From an uncultured beta proteobacterium (lineage in GTDB: Bacteria > Pseudomonadota > Gammaproteobacteria > Burkholderiales > Burkholderiaceae_C), in NCBI GenBank assembly GCA_903951445.1, contig CAJBBZ010000276.1, forward strand, positions 1-64,000: a stretch of 64,000 nucleotides of DNA, given 5' to 3'. This document shows positions 44,842 to 53,029 of this stretch, one piece after another. The notes under the pieces were generated by a model. The model ran no database searches. It saw nothing but the letters and a program-made list of their open reading frames with translations, and had not been told where the DNA came from. How positions within the stretch are numbered: position 1 is the first letter of the stretch; each line of letters opens with the position of its first letter. Both the position numbers and the translations under genes were made by a program.

Positions 44842-45442
44842 AAAACCGACGCAAACGCCAGGCCAGTAAAAGGCCAATGATGGCGGCATACAGCGCCACT
44901 TGGTCGAAGTTACGCTTTCCCGCGCGCATCCAGAAAAAATGCAGAATGGCCAGCAAGGCGACCAGGTACACCGCCTGGTGCAGCCTGCGCCAGCGCACTG
45001 CACCTAGCCAGCGGATGGCCGCATTAAAAGACGTTAGCGCCAATGGCAGCAAGAGCATCAAAGCCAGCAGGCCCACCAAAATAAACGGGCGCTTGGGAAT
45101 ATCTAGCAAGATGTCCTCCCACTGCCCGCTCTGGTCCAGCCAGACATAGGCGACAACATGGACTACTGCATAAAAAAATACAAACAGGCCCAGCATGCGG
45201 CGCAAACGCGCCAGCGCGGTCCAGCCCATAGCCTCGCGCAATGGACTCACCAGCAATAGCACGCAAAGCATGCGCAGCGTCCACAGGCCGGTGCTGCGCA
45301 AAAGAGCTTCTGCCGGATTAGCGCCCAGCGCGTCGTGCAGCAAGGCAAACAGCAAGTAGCCCAGCGGCGCTAAGGCCAGCAAAAAAATAAAGGGCTTGGC
45401 CAAGCGCGAAGCCAAGGCGCGCTGCATCAGGGCGGACAACAC
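44804..45442 (-). CDS. msrQ: Heme-binding membrane subunit MsrQ
   Basis: Membrane cytochrome that passes electrons to MsrP for repair of oxidised methionines in periplasmic proteins. The 212 residues have about six transmembrane helices and heme-ligand histidines in FYAVVHVVAYVWLD, RRLHQAVYLVALLAILHFFW. Located 6 bp after msrP. Confidence 0.93.
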   Translation of the reverse strand: MLSALMQRALASRLAKPFIFLLALAPLGYLLFALLHDALGANPAEALLRSTGLWTLRMLCVLLLVSPLREAMGWTALARLRRMLGLFVFFYAVVHVVAYVWLDQSGQWEDILLDIPKRPFILVGLLALMLLLPLALTSFNAAIRWLGAVRWRRLHQAVYLVALLAILHFFWMRAGKRNFDQVALYAAIIGLLLAWRLRRFFNLPGARPGTSR

Positions 45443-45448
45443 CGGCGT

Positions 45449-46438
45449 TTAATAGAACTTTTTCAAATCCATGCCCGCGTACAACTGGCCGACCTGCGCC
45501 TCATAGCCATTGAACATCAAGGTCTTGCGCTTTTTGCCGAACACACCGTCTTCACCCAGCCTGCGCTCGGTGGCCTGGCTCCAGCGCGGATGGTCCACTT
45601 CGGGGTTGACGTTGGAGAAAAATCCATATTCCTGCGGCGCCGCCTTGTTCCAAGCTGTCGCAGGCTGCCGCTCGCTAAAGCGGATTTTGACGATGCTCTT
45701 GGCGCTTTTGAAGCCGTATTTCCAAGGCACCACCAAGCGCAGCGGTGCGCCGTTTTGGTTGGGCAGTATTTCGCCATACATGCCGAAAGCCAGCAGCGTC
45801 AGCGGATGCATGGCCTCGTCCATGCGCAAGCCTTCGGCATACGGCCAGTCCAGTACGCGGCTGCCCACAAAAGGCATGGTTTTGGGGTCGGCCAGGGTCA
45901 CAAACTCCACAAATTTAGCGTTGCCCAATGGTTCCACCCGCTTGATCAGCTCCGCCAGCGAGTAGCCTATCCAGGGGATAACCATGGACCAGCCCTCTAC
46001 ACAGCGCAGGCGGTAAATCCGCTCTTCCATAGGGCTTAAGGCCAGCAAATCTTCCAATGCCCAGCGGCCGGGTTTTTTGACCAAGCCCTCGATGTCCACC
46101 GCCCAGGGCGTGGTTTTCAGGGTGTGGGCATTGGCGGCGGGGTCCGATTTGTCGGTACCGAATTCGTAAAAATTGTTATAACCGGACGCGTCTTTGTAGG
46201 CAGTCGGCTTGTCCATGGCCTGCGCACCGGCCAGGGCACTGGGTTTGGCGGGCAAGGCCGCCAATTTGCCGGGCTTTTGCGTGGGCGCAAGCACTTGCGC
46301 AGAACCCAAGGAAGGCAGGCTGCCCATGGCCAGGGCGCCGGTGCCCGAGAGCATGCGCCGCAGCGCGTCACGGCGGCCTTCTACCAGGGCGCGGGGGGTT
46401 ATGTCTGAACTTCGAGGATTCACAGGGGCTCCAGGCAA
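45449..46438 (-). CDS. msrP: Periplasmic methionine sulfoxide reductase catalytic subunit MsrP
   Basis: Molybdopterin enzyme that reduces methionine sulfoxide in periplasmic proteins. The 329-residue precursor has a Tat-type signal ([12 protein letters not shown], residues 21-32), the Mo-ligand cysteine C146 ([11 protein letters not shown]), [11 protein letters not shown] and the conserved [20 protein letters not shown] region (shown in part: [15 protein letters not shown]). Forms an operon with msrQ. Confidence 0.95.
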   Translation of the reverse strand: MPGAPVNPRSSDITPRALVEGRRDALRRMLSGTGALAMGSLPSLGSAQVLAPTQKPGKLAALPAKPSALAGAQAMDKPTAYKDASGYNNFYEFGTDKSDPAANAHTLKTTPWAVDIEGLVKKPGRWALEDLLALSPMEERIYRLRCVEGWSMVIPWIGYSLAELIKRVEPLGNAKFVEFVTLADPKTMPFVGSRVLDWPYAEGLRMDEAMHPLTLLAFGMYGEILPNQNGAPLRLVVPWKYGFKSAKSIVKIRFSERQPATAWNKAAPQEYGFFSNVNPEVDHPRWSQATERRLGEDGVFGKKRKTLMFNGYEAQVGQLYAGMDLKKFY

Positions 46439-46492
46439 AAAATTATGCCGTTACAAGCACCCTGCCGAGGGTACGCGCCGGGGAAGGCGGGA

Positions 46493-47128
46493 TTAACGCA
46501 GACCGGCTACGTAGTCCGCAAGGGCTTTAATTTCTCGGTCGTTGAGCTTGGCCGCAATTTGGTTCATTTGCAAGCTGTTTTTGCGCACGCCATCGCGGAA
46601 AGCCGTCAACTGGGCACCAGCATATTCGGCATGCTGGCCGCCAATACGCGGGTATTGCGCGGGGATACCAGCGCCGTTGGGGCTGTGACAACCGGCACAA
46701 GCGGGCACCTGGCGGTCTGCGATGCCGCCGCGGTAAATACGTTCACCCAGCGCCACTGCTTCTTTGTCTTTGGCAAAACCGGGTTTGGCCGCTTTGCTAG
46801 CCAGCCAGAATGCAATATTGCGCATATCGTCTTCAGACAGGGCGCTAGCAAAACCCATCATGATGGCGTTGGCACGCTTACCGGATTTGAATTCTTGCAG
46901 TTGCTTGACTAAATACTGGGGATGCTGCTGGGCTAGCTTGGGAAAAGTCGGGGTACCCGAATTGCCGTCGGCCCCGTGGCAGGCTGCGCAGGCTGCGCCG
47001 TAGCTGGCTTCGCCTTTTGCTAGATCGGGTTGGGCAGCTTTAGCAGGCTCTGCGGTGTTGGCCGAGGCGGAAAACGCGCTGGCGAGCATGGCTGCGACTA
47101 GAAACAAGGGGGCAAACGACTTCATCAT
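46493..47128 (-). CDS. Periplasmic diheme cytochrome c4
   Basis: A 211-residue precursor with signal peptide (about 1-23) and two class I cytochrome c domains, each with a CxxCH heme site: CAACH at 47-51 and CAGCH at 144-148, with distal methionines likely in IMMGFAS and SLQMNQIA. Cytochromes c4 carry electrons to terminal oxidases. It is divergent from engB, a neighbourhood conserved in many Gammaproteobacteria and Betaproteobacteria. Confidence 0.92.
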   Translation of the reverse strand: MMKSFAPLFLVAAMLASAFSASANTAEPAKAAQPDLAKGEASYGAACAACHGADGNSGTPTFPKLAQQHPQYLVKQLQEFKSGKRANAIMMGFASALSEDDMRNIAFWLASKAAKPGFAKDKEAVALGERIYRGGIADRQVPACAGCHSPNGAGIPAQYPRIGGQHAEYAGAQLTAFRDGVRKNSLQMNQIAAKLNDREIKALADYVAGLR

Positions 47129-47209
47129 GCTAGGGCTCTTCTGTAGGGCAAAAACACCACCATTCTACAATGCGGCCCAGGGCCTGCCCGCCATAACAAC
47201 CATAAGCAC

Positions 47210-47929
47210 ATGACCACCCCAAGCCCTTCTAAGCCCGCCCAGCCGGCCAGAGCCGCCGCCCCGCCGAAAAGCGCGGCACTGCAAGCAATGGGCTGGCTGC
47301 ACACGGCGCGCTTTTTGACCACCGCCCCGCAATTGCATTTTTTGCCGGAGTTGGACGTCCCGGAAATCGCCTTTGTCGGACGCTCCAATGCCGGTAAATC
47401 CACCTGCATCAACACCTTAACCCAGCAAAAACAACTGGCTTTTGCCTCCAAGCGCCCTGGGCGCACCCAGCACATCAACCTGTTTGCCCTGGGCAAGCAG
47501 GGCCTGATGGACGCGGTGCTGACCGATTTGCCCGGCTATGGCTACGCTGCCGTTCCCAAGCAGGACAAGATCCGCTGGCAGCAGGTGATGGCCAATTACC
47601 TGGTCAGCCGCAAAAACCTGCAAGCCATTGTGCTGATGTGCGACCCGCGCCACGGTATGACCGAGTTGGACGAAATACTGCTCGACGTCATCCGCCCTCG
47701 GGTGGAGGAAGGCCTGAAGTTTTTGGTCGTGCTGACAAAGGCAGACAAACTGACCCGCAGCGAGGGCGCTAAAGTCTTGTCGATTACCAAGCTCCAGGCG
47801 GGCGGCGGCGAAGTGCGGCTTTTTTCCGCCACCAAGCGCACCGGCTTGGAAGACGTGGCGACGCTTTTGTGGGATTGGGCCCACCCGGCTGGCTCGGCGC
47901 CGATGGTGCTTGAACCGGCCCTCGTTTAA
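47210..47929 (+). CDS. engB: Ribosome biogenesis GTP-binding protein EngB (YihA/YsxC)
   Basis: Essential TrmE-Era-EngA-YihA type GTPase in 50S assembly. The 239-residue protein has G1 GRSNAGKST (57-65), G2 region RPGRTQHIN, G3 DLPGYGY and G4 TKADKL. An N-terminal Pro/Ala-rich extension of about 25 residues precedes the domain. Complete. Confidence 0.96.
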   Translation: MTTPSPSKPAQPARAAAPPKSAALQAMGWLHTARFLTTAPQLHFLPELDVPEIAFVGRSNAGKSTCINTLTQQKQLAFASKRPGRTQHINLFALGKQGLMDAVLTDLPGYGYAAVPKQDKIRWQQVMANYLVSRKNLQAIVLMCDPRHGMTELDEILLDVIRPRVEEGLKFLVVLTKADKLTRSEGAKVLSITKLQAGGGEVRLFSATKRTGLEDVATLLWDWAHPAGSAPMVLEPALV

Positions 47930-47985
47930 GCGCTGCCCTGCCCCGTGTAAACGCTCTGGGCAAATGAGGCGGGGCCAGCGCCGCC

Positions 47986-48849
47986 TTATGGGTAAATAGA
48001 AGGTGCGCCAGGCGGGCGCGTCTTAAAACGTTTGTGTACCCAGTAATACTGCGCCGGGTCCTGGTCAACACATTGTTCAATTGCGTTGTTCATGCACAGG
48101 GTATCCGCGTGCACGTCCTCGGTGGGAAAATCAGCCCAGGCGGCGCTTAAGCGGACCTCATAGCCGCCCGGCACCAAGCGGCTGACCAAGGTGCAGACAC
48201 GCGCCCGCCCGAGCTTGGCAAAGCGCGACAGCCCCGGCACGGTAGCGGCAGGCACGCCGTAAAACGGCACCCAAAGCGCACCCTCGGCGCCAAAATCCAT
48301 GTCCGGCGACAGGTGCAGGCGAATGCCTTTGCGCAAGCCGCGCAGCACCGGCTGCGGCCCGTCTTTGCGGGCGATGGAGTGCACATTGCCCGAGCGGTTG
48401 CGCCCTTGCACCATCCATTCTTCAGCCAAGGCGTTGGTGAGCGGCACGTAAATGCAGGCCGTGGTGATTTGCTGTAACTCCGTCAGCACAACGCCACCCA
48501 CATCAAGGCCCACCATATGCGGCGCCAAAAATATCAAGGGCTCGGGATTGTCCAGTTCAGCCAAGGCACCATCAAAACGAATGCGCTTGCGCAGAACCGC
48601 CACCGGCGCGTGCCACAACCAGGAGCGGTCTAGCAGGGACTGCGCAAACAGCTGAAAGTGCCGTCGCGCAATAGCATTACGCTGTGAAGAGCTCCAATGC
48701 GGGAAGCAAGCTGCAAGATTGGCCTGCACAATGGCGCGTCGGCGCTTTGCGCCCAAATACAAAACCATGCCCAAGGCACTGCCAAAGCCGCGAAGCACTG
48801 GCAGCGGCAGATAGGCCAGCAAACGCATCAAAACAATCAGCGGATTCAC
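47986..48849 (-). CDS. LpxL/HtrB-family lipid A acyltransferase (HxxxxD type)
   Basis: Late acyltransferase of lipid A biosynthesis, using acyl-ACP at the inner membrane. The catalytic HxxxxD motif is HMVGLD in FLAPHMVGLDVGG, with DGPQPVLRGLRKG and the end QDPAQYYWVHKRFKTRPPG. A GTG start at 48849 was chosen because it overlaps the previous stop by four bases (GTGA) and puts the membrane helix at the N-terminus; the frame extends to 48912. Gives 287 residues. Paired with a second paralogue upstream. Confidence 0.88.
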   Translation of the reverse strand: MNPLIVLMRLLAYLPLPVLRGFGSALGMVLYLGAKRRRAIVQANLAACFPHWSSSQRNAIARRHFQLFAQSLLDRSWLWHAPVAVLRKRIRFDGALAELDNPEPLIFLAPHMVGLDVGGVVLTELQQITTACIYVPLTNALAEEWMVQGRNRSGNVHSIARKDGPQPVLRGLRKGIRLHLSPDMDFGAEGALWVPFYGVPAATVPGLSRFAKLGRARVCTLVSRLVPGGYEVRLSAAWADFPTEDVHADTLCMNNAIEQCVDQDPAQYYWVHKRFKTRPPGAPSIYP

Positions 48850-49682
48850 GCAAGCGGCTCCTGGCGCGGCTGCTTGTAGCGCTCGTAACCCCATAAATAC
48901 TGGGCCGGGCATTGGCGCACCAAATCCTCCATAGCGCTGTTGATATGCGCGACCATGGACTCCAGATCAGCCTGCATATCCACTTCCAACTTGCGCGCAT
49001 GAATGCAATAGCCGCGTCCCCAAGCCAATCGCTCGCCCCAGACGACCACCACGTCGGCGCCGGTTTGCAATACGAGTTTGGCGGCTAAAGTCATGGTGTA
49101 GGCGGGTCTGCCCCAAACCGGTGACCAAATACCCATGCCCATGGGAGGCACCTGATCAGGCAAGAGGCCAACGGCCTCCCCTTTGCGCAAAGCCTTGAGC
49201 AGTTTGCGCACACCCTGCAAATTGGTAGGCGCGGTTAATAGCCCCTCGCGGCTGCGAGAAGCTTGCAGCATAGAAGCCAGCCATGCCTGGCGCGCTGGGC
49301 GGTACAGCACCGTCATCGGGCCATAGCGTGCGCCAAACCGCGCCGCCACCGAGGGCGCCGTCACTTCAAAACAACCCAAATGCGGCGTTAAAAAAACCAC
49401 GCCACGCCCGCTGGCGTAGGCTGCTTGAAACACGTCCTGACCATCCCACTGCACCGTCACCGGCGCGCCAAACCACAAGCGGGGCGATTCCAACACGCTG
49501 CAACCGGCCTGCCCAATAGCGCCCAGGCCCACGCGCCAGCCATAACCGGCCTGCTGTAAGTGCGTGTGAAAACGCTGGCGGTAGTCCCGCGAAAACACAT
49601 AGATGAGATAACCCAGTAGCCAACCGGCGCCATGCAATAGCCACAAGGGGCAGCGCGAGAGCAGGCGAATAAGGAGTGACAT
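48846..49682 (-). CDS. LpxL/HtrB-family lipid A acyltransferase (HxxxxE variant)
   Basis: Second lipid A acyltransferase-like protein of 278 residues. It has an N-terminal hydrophobic segment (about 10-32), FLTPHLGCFEV with Glu in place of the Asp of the HxxxxD box, GLLPDQVPPMGMGIWSPV and CPAQYLWGYERYKQP. HxxxxE occurs in some family members. Together with the gene behind it, it probably adds the two secondary acyl chains. Divergent from metK. Confidence 0.88.
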   Translation of the reverse strand: MSLLIRLLSRCPLWLLHGAGWLLGYLIYVFSRDYRQRFHTHLQQAGYGWRVGLGAIGQAGCSVLESPRLWFGAPVTVQWDGQDVFQAAYASGRGVVFLTPHLGCFEVTAPSVAARFGARYGPMTVLYRPARQAWLASMLQASRSREGLLTAPTNLQGVRKLLKALRKGEAVGLLPDQVPPMGMGIWSPVWGRPAYTMTLAAKLVLQTGADVVVVWGERLAWGRGYCIHARKLEVDMQADLESMVAHINSAMEDLVRQCPAQYLWGYERYKQPRQEPLA

Positions 49683-49692
49683 AGGGCTTTGC

Positions 49693-49861
49693 TAGAATCA
49701 AAACGTCGCCGAGTTAAACGAGCAACTTGCAGGGCGACGACCTGATCGATCGGCCTTGCCGTCCAATTGTGCCTTGTCCTTGCGGACAAATCTGCTAAAG
49801 CGTTCGCCAGCTCCCGGGATTGGCAACGCATGTCAACCTCATATTTTTTAGGAGAGCAACC
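49693..49861 (+). promoter_or_regulatory. Structured leader region upstream of metK
   Basis: A -10-like TAGAAT (49693-49698) is followed by a 7-bp perfect stem CGTCGCC/GGCGACG (49704-49710 with 49733-49739, 22-base loop), GATCGATC at 49744, and a tight hairpin TTGTCC-TTGC-GGACAA (49774-49789). The ribosome site AGGAG stands at 49850. Two hairpins in about 160 nt suggest a regulatory leader, but the sequence does not match any SAM or SAH riboswitch I know. Confidence 0.35.
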
Positions 49862-51040
49862 ATGGCGAACGATTTTCTTTTTACCTCTGAGTCGGTGTCC
49901 GAAGGACATCCCGACAAAGTGTCCGACCAAATTTCCGACGCGATTTTGGACGCGATTTTCAAACAAGACCCCAAGTCCCGCGTTGCTGCGGAAACCCTGT
50001 GCAACACGGGTTTGGTGGTGCTGGCTGGTGAGATCACCACCAACGCGCATGTGGACTACATCCAAGTGGCGCGCGACACCATCAAGCGCATCGGCTACGA
50101 CAACACCGAATACGGTATCGACTACAAAGGCTGCGCGGTGCTGGTCGCTTACGACAAGCAATCGAACGACATCGCCCAAGGCGTGGATCATGCCAGCGAC
50201 GACCACCTGAACACGGGCGCCGGTGACCAGGGCCTGATGTTCGGCTACGCCTGCAACGAGACGCCCGAACTCATGCCCGCGCCCATTTACTACGCCCACC
50301 GCCTGGTGGAGCGCCAAGCGCAATTGCGCAAAGACGGGCGCCTCCCCTTTTTGCGTCCGGACGCGAAAAGCCAGGTCACCATGCGCTATGTCGATGGCAA
50401 GCCGCACAGCATTGACACCGTCGTCTTGTCCAGCCAGCACAGCCCCGAGATGAGCAACGGCACCACTATGAAGCAAGAATTCATAGACGCGGTGATTGAA
50501 GAAATCATCAAACCGGTTTTACCTAAAGAGTGGCTCAAAAACACGCGCTACTTGGTTAACCCCACCGGCCGTTTTGTGGTCGGCGGACCCCAAGGTGACT
50601 GCGGCCTGACCGGACGCAAAATCATTGTGGACACCTACGGTGGCGCCTGCCCGCACGGCGGCGGCGCTTTCTCTGGCAAAGATCCCACCAAGGTGGACCG
50701 CTCTGCCGCGTACGCCGCACGCTATGTGGCCAAGAATATTGTGGCGGCCGGCCTGGCCACCCAATGCCAGATCCAAGTGGCCTATGCCATCGGCGTGGCC
50801 AAGCCCATGAACGTCACGGTGTACACCGAAGGCACCGGCTTGATTTCGGACGAGAAAATCGCCGCCCTGATCAGTGAACACTTTGACCTGCGGCCCAAAG
50901 GCATCATCCAGATGCTAGACCTGCTGCGCCCCATTTATGAAAAAACCGCGTCCTACGGCCACTTCGGCCGCGAAGAACCCGAATTCACCTGGGAACGCAC
51001 TGACAAAGCCGCAGCGCTGCGTGCAGCGGCAGGTCTATGA
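49862..51040 (+). CDS. metK: S-adenosylmethionine synthetase MetK
   Basis: Makes SAM from methionine and ATP. The 392-residue protein starts [19 protein letters not shown] after the ATG at 49862 with a strong AGGAG; an upstream in-frame ATG at 49820 adds an unrelated 14 residues and was rejected. ATP and metal motifs [13 protein letters not shown] and the P-loop-like [19 protein letters not shown] are present. The C-terminal LRAAAGL and stop lie inside the first unit of an 81-bp tandem repeat that continues downstream. Confidence 0.97.
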   Translation: MANDFLFTSESVSEGHPDKVSDQISDAILDAIFKQDPKSRVAAETLCNTGLVVLAGEITTNAHVDYIQVARDTIKRIGYDNTEYGIDYKGCAVLVAYDKQSNDIAQGVDHASDDHLNTGAGDQGLMFGYACNETPELMPAPIYYAHRLVERQAQLRKDGRLPFLRPDAKSQVTMRYVDGKPHSIDTVVLSSQHSPEMSNGTTMKQEFIDAVIEEIIKPVLPKEWLKNTRYLVNPTGRFVVGGPQGDCGLTGRKIIVDTYGGACPHGGGAFSGKDPTKVDRSAAYAARYVAKNIVAAGLATQCQIQVAYAIGVAKPMNVTVYTEGTGLISDEKIAALISEHFDLRPKGIIQMLDLLRPIYEKTASYGHFGREEPEFTWERTDKAAALRAAAGL

Positions 51041-51271
51041 GACCTGCGTTTGCGCTAGCAAACCGTGGCTTTGAGCCGAAGGCACAATGTAGCGGCGCTG
51101 CGTGCAGCGGCAGGTCTATGAGACCTGCGTTTGCGCTAGCAAACCGTGGCTTTGAGCCGAAGGCACAATGTAGCGGCACTGCTTGCAGCGGCAGGTCTAT
51201 GAGACCTGCGTTTGCGCTAGCAAACCGTGGCTTTGAGCCGAAGGCACAAGGTAGCGGCGCTGCGTGCAGCG
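51011..51271 (+). repeat. 81-bp tandem repeat, three units plus a partial fourth, starting in the metK 3' end
   Basis: Units at 51011-51091, 51092-51172 and 51173-51253, and a partial unit to 51271. They are nearly identical, differing at only a few bases. The first unit includes the last ten metK codons, so each repeat carries a copy of the ALRAAAGL-stop end. Each also contains a perfect hairpin GCAGGTCT-ATG-AGACCTGC spanning the stop codon and a second one TTTGC-GCTA-GCAAA. The period is a multiple of three. Confidence 0.95.
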
Positions 51272-51295
51272 TTAGGGTTGTAAAACGATAAACGC

Positions 51296-52543
51296 ATGAA
51301 GCTGCAGACACAACGCCTGATAGACCGCTGGCTGGGCCAGGTTTTGTGTGGTGTAGTGTCGGGCTGGGTGCGGCTGTCCAGCTTATGGCGCCAACCTGCG
51401 GTGATGCCGCAGGATGCGCGCCATGTTTTGGTCATCCTTTTGTCTGAGATGGGCAGCATTGTGTTGGCCGGGCCGATGTTTGCCGCGCTGCGTCTGCGCT
51501 ACCCGCAAGCGGCCATCCATATATTGCAACTGAAAAAAAACCAGGAAGTTACGCGCTTGCTGTCGCTTACCGACGCGGCGCATATGCATTCGATTGACGA
51601 CAGCAGCGGCCTCTCCCTGGTGGGCGACATCCTGCGCGTAAGTGCCAAGCTGCGTGGCATCGGTATGGATGCAGTTATCGATTGCGAATTATTTTCGCGC
51701 GTCAGCGCTTTGTTGTCCTTCGCATGCGGAGCGCCTGCGCGCACGGGCTTTACCCCGCACACCCAGGAAGGCCTGTACCGGGGCAGCTTTATCACGCATG
51801 CGATTCCCTACAACCCGTATCAGCACATCAGCTTGCAATTTTTGTCGCTGGTCGACGCCCTCCAAGCCGACAGCAGGCCGCGCAACAAGGCGGCGCCTAA
51901 CCGCTCGGTGCCGCAAGATAGTGACTTGTCCGTGCCCTTCACGCCGGCCGAACTTTCTTCGTACCGGGCAAAACTGGTGCAAGATCATCCGGCTACGCAC
52001 TCCAAACGCCTGGTGCTTTTGTACGCCGGTGGCGGCATCCTGCCCGAGCGCGCCTGGCCCAAGGAGTACTACGCACGCGTGGCGCAAGGCCTGTGCCAGC
52101 AGGGCTATGCCGTGGGGCTGATTGGTCTGAAAGACGATGCCGCTTTGGCCAGCCATCTACAGACCTTGGTCGGCAGCGATTTATGCATTGACCTGACGGG
52201 CTACACCCGCAGCATCCGCGAATTGTTGATGTTGTTTTATGCAGCTGATTTACTCATTACCAACGACGGTGGCCCCGGCCATTTCGCCACCTTGACGCCC
52301 ATCCAAACCATGGTGTTTTTCGGGCCCGAGACCGGCAAGTTATACGGGCCACTGGGCAAGCGCAATGTGGTGCTGGAATCGGGCATCGCCTGCTCGCCCT
52401 GCTTGAGCGCTTACAACCACCGCCTGACGTTTTGCGATGGCGATAACCAGTGCCTCAAACGCATCGCGCCCGATCCGGTGCTGGATCAGGCCTTGGCCTT
52501 TTTGCAAACGCAGCCCGGTGCGCAGGCGCTCACCGCCGCATGA
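51296..52543 (+). CDS. Glycosyltransferase family 9 (heptosyltransferase-like)
   Basis: A 415-residue GT9 enzyme, probably adding a sugar to the LPS core or a related glycan. Recognisable parts: N-terminal VLVILLSEMGSIVLAGPMFAAL, YAGGGILPERAWPKEYYARVA, the nucleotide-sugar site LLITNDGGPGHFATLT, and GIACSPCLSAYNHR with the cysteine pair. First of three co-directional genes (GT9, GtrA, ArnT-like) with tight spacing, an envelope glycan operon. Confidence 0.88.
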   Translation: MKLQTQRLIDRWLGQVLCGVVSGWVRLSSLWRQPAVMPQDARHVLVILLSEMGSIVLAGPMFAALRLRYPQAAIHILQLKKNQEVTRLLSLTDAAHMHSIDDSSGLSLVGDILRVSAKLRGIGMDAVIDCELFSRVSALLSFACGAPARTGFTPHTQEGLYRGSFITHAIPYNPYQHISLQFLSLVDALQADSRPRNKAAPNRSVPQDSDLSVPFTPAELSSYRAKLVQDHPATHSKRLVLLYAGGGILPERAWPKEYYARVAQGLCQQGYAVGLIGLKDDAALASHLQTLVGSDLCIDLTGYTRSIRELLMLFYAADLLITNDGGPGHFATLTPIQTMVFFGPETGKLYGPLGKRNVVLESGIACSPCLSAYNHRLTFCDGDNQCLKRIAPDPVLDQALAFLQTQPGAQALTAA

Positions 52544-53028
52544 ACGCTGAACCTGTCTGGCGTAACCGCTTTTTGGAGGTACTGCGCTGGCTGCTGGCTA
52601 TCCGCTACATCAAATTCGGCATGGTGGGCGCCAGTGGCACGGTGGTAAATATGGTCGTGCTGTACCTGGGCCACGAATACCTTTTCCAAAGCCTGGAAGG
52701 AGCTGACGGTAAGCCTTATGCCTCGCTGGCGCTGGCGATCGCCGTGGCTACCGTCAACAATTTCACTTGGAACCGGCTGTGGACCTGGGCCGACCGCGTC
52801 ACCCAGCCGCTCCAAGATGCCGGTATCGAAGCACTGCCACCGTCCAGTCTGAGAGCGCAGTTAGCCAAGTACGCGCTTGCTTCCTGGTTCGGCATCGGCC
52901 TGCAGTACGTACTCACACTTTGGTTGGCGCACAGCATGCACTACATGCTGGCCAATGTGATCGCCATCGTGATCGCCAGTGTGAGTAATTTCTTAGCCAA
53001 CGATCGCTGGACTTTTCGCAAGCGCTAA
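52540..53028 (+). CDS. GtrA-family membrane protein
   Basis: A 162-residue GtrA-like protein with four predicted transmembrane helices; such proteins are thought to flip or hand over undecaprenyl-linked sugars. Typical segments: YIKFGMVGASGTVVNMVVLY, IAVATVNNFTWNRLWTW and the end IASVSNFLANDRWTFRK. The ATG at 52540 overlaps the GT9 stop by four bases and was chosen over an earlier one at 52450. Confidence 0.88.
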   Translation: MNAEPVWRNRFLEVLRWLLAIRYIKFGMVGASGTVVNMVVLYLGHEYLFQSLEGADGKPYASLALAIAVATVNNFTWNRLWTWADRVTQPLQDAGIEALPPSSLRAQLAKYALASWFGIGLQYVLTLWLAHSMHYMLANVIAIVIASVSNFLANDRWTFRKR

Positions 53029-53029
53029 A

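Noticed and set aside
49704-49789. SAM or SAH riboswitch before metK
   Set aside because: Two hairpins exist but conserved cores of known classes are not seen; left as an unassigned leader.
51037-51291. 84-codon frame of 27-residue repeats beginning at the metK stop
   Set aside because: It arises automatically because the 81-bp unit is divisible by three; composition is unlike a protein and no separate ribosome site is seen. Kept only as part of the repeat finding.
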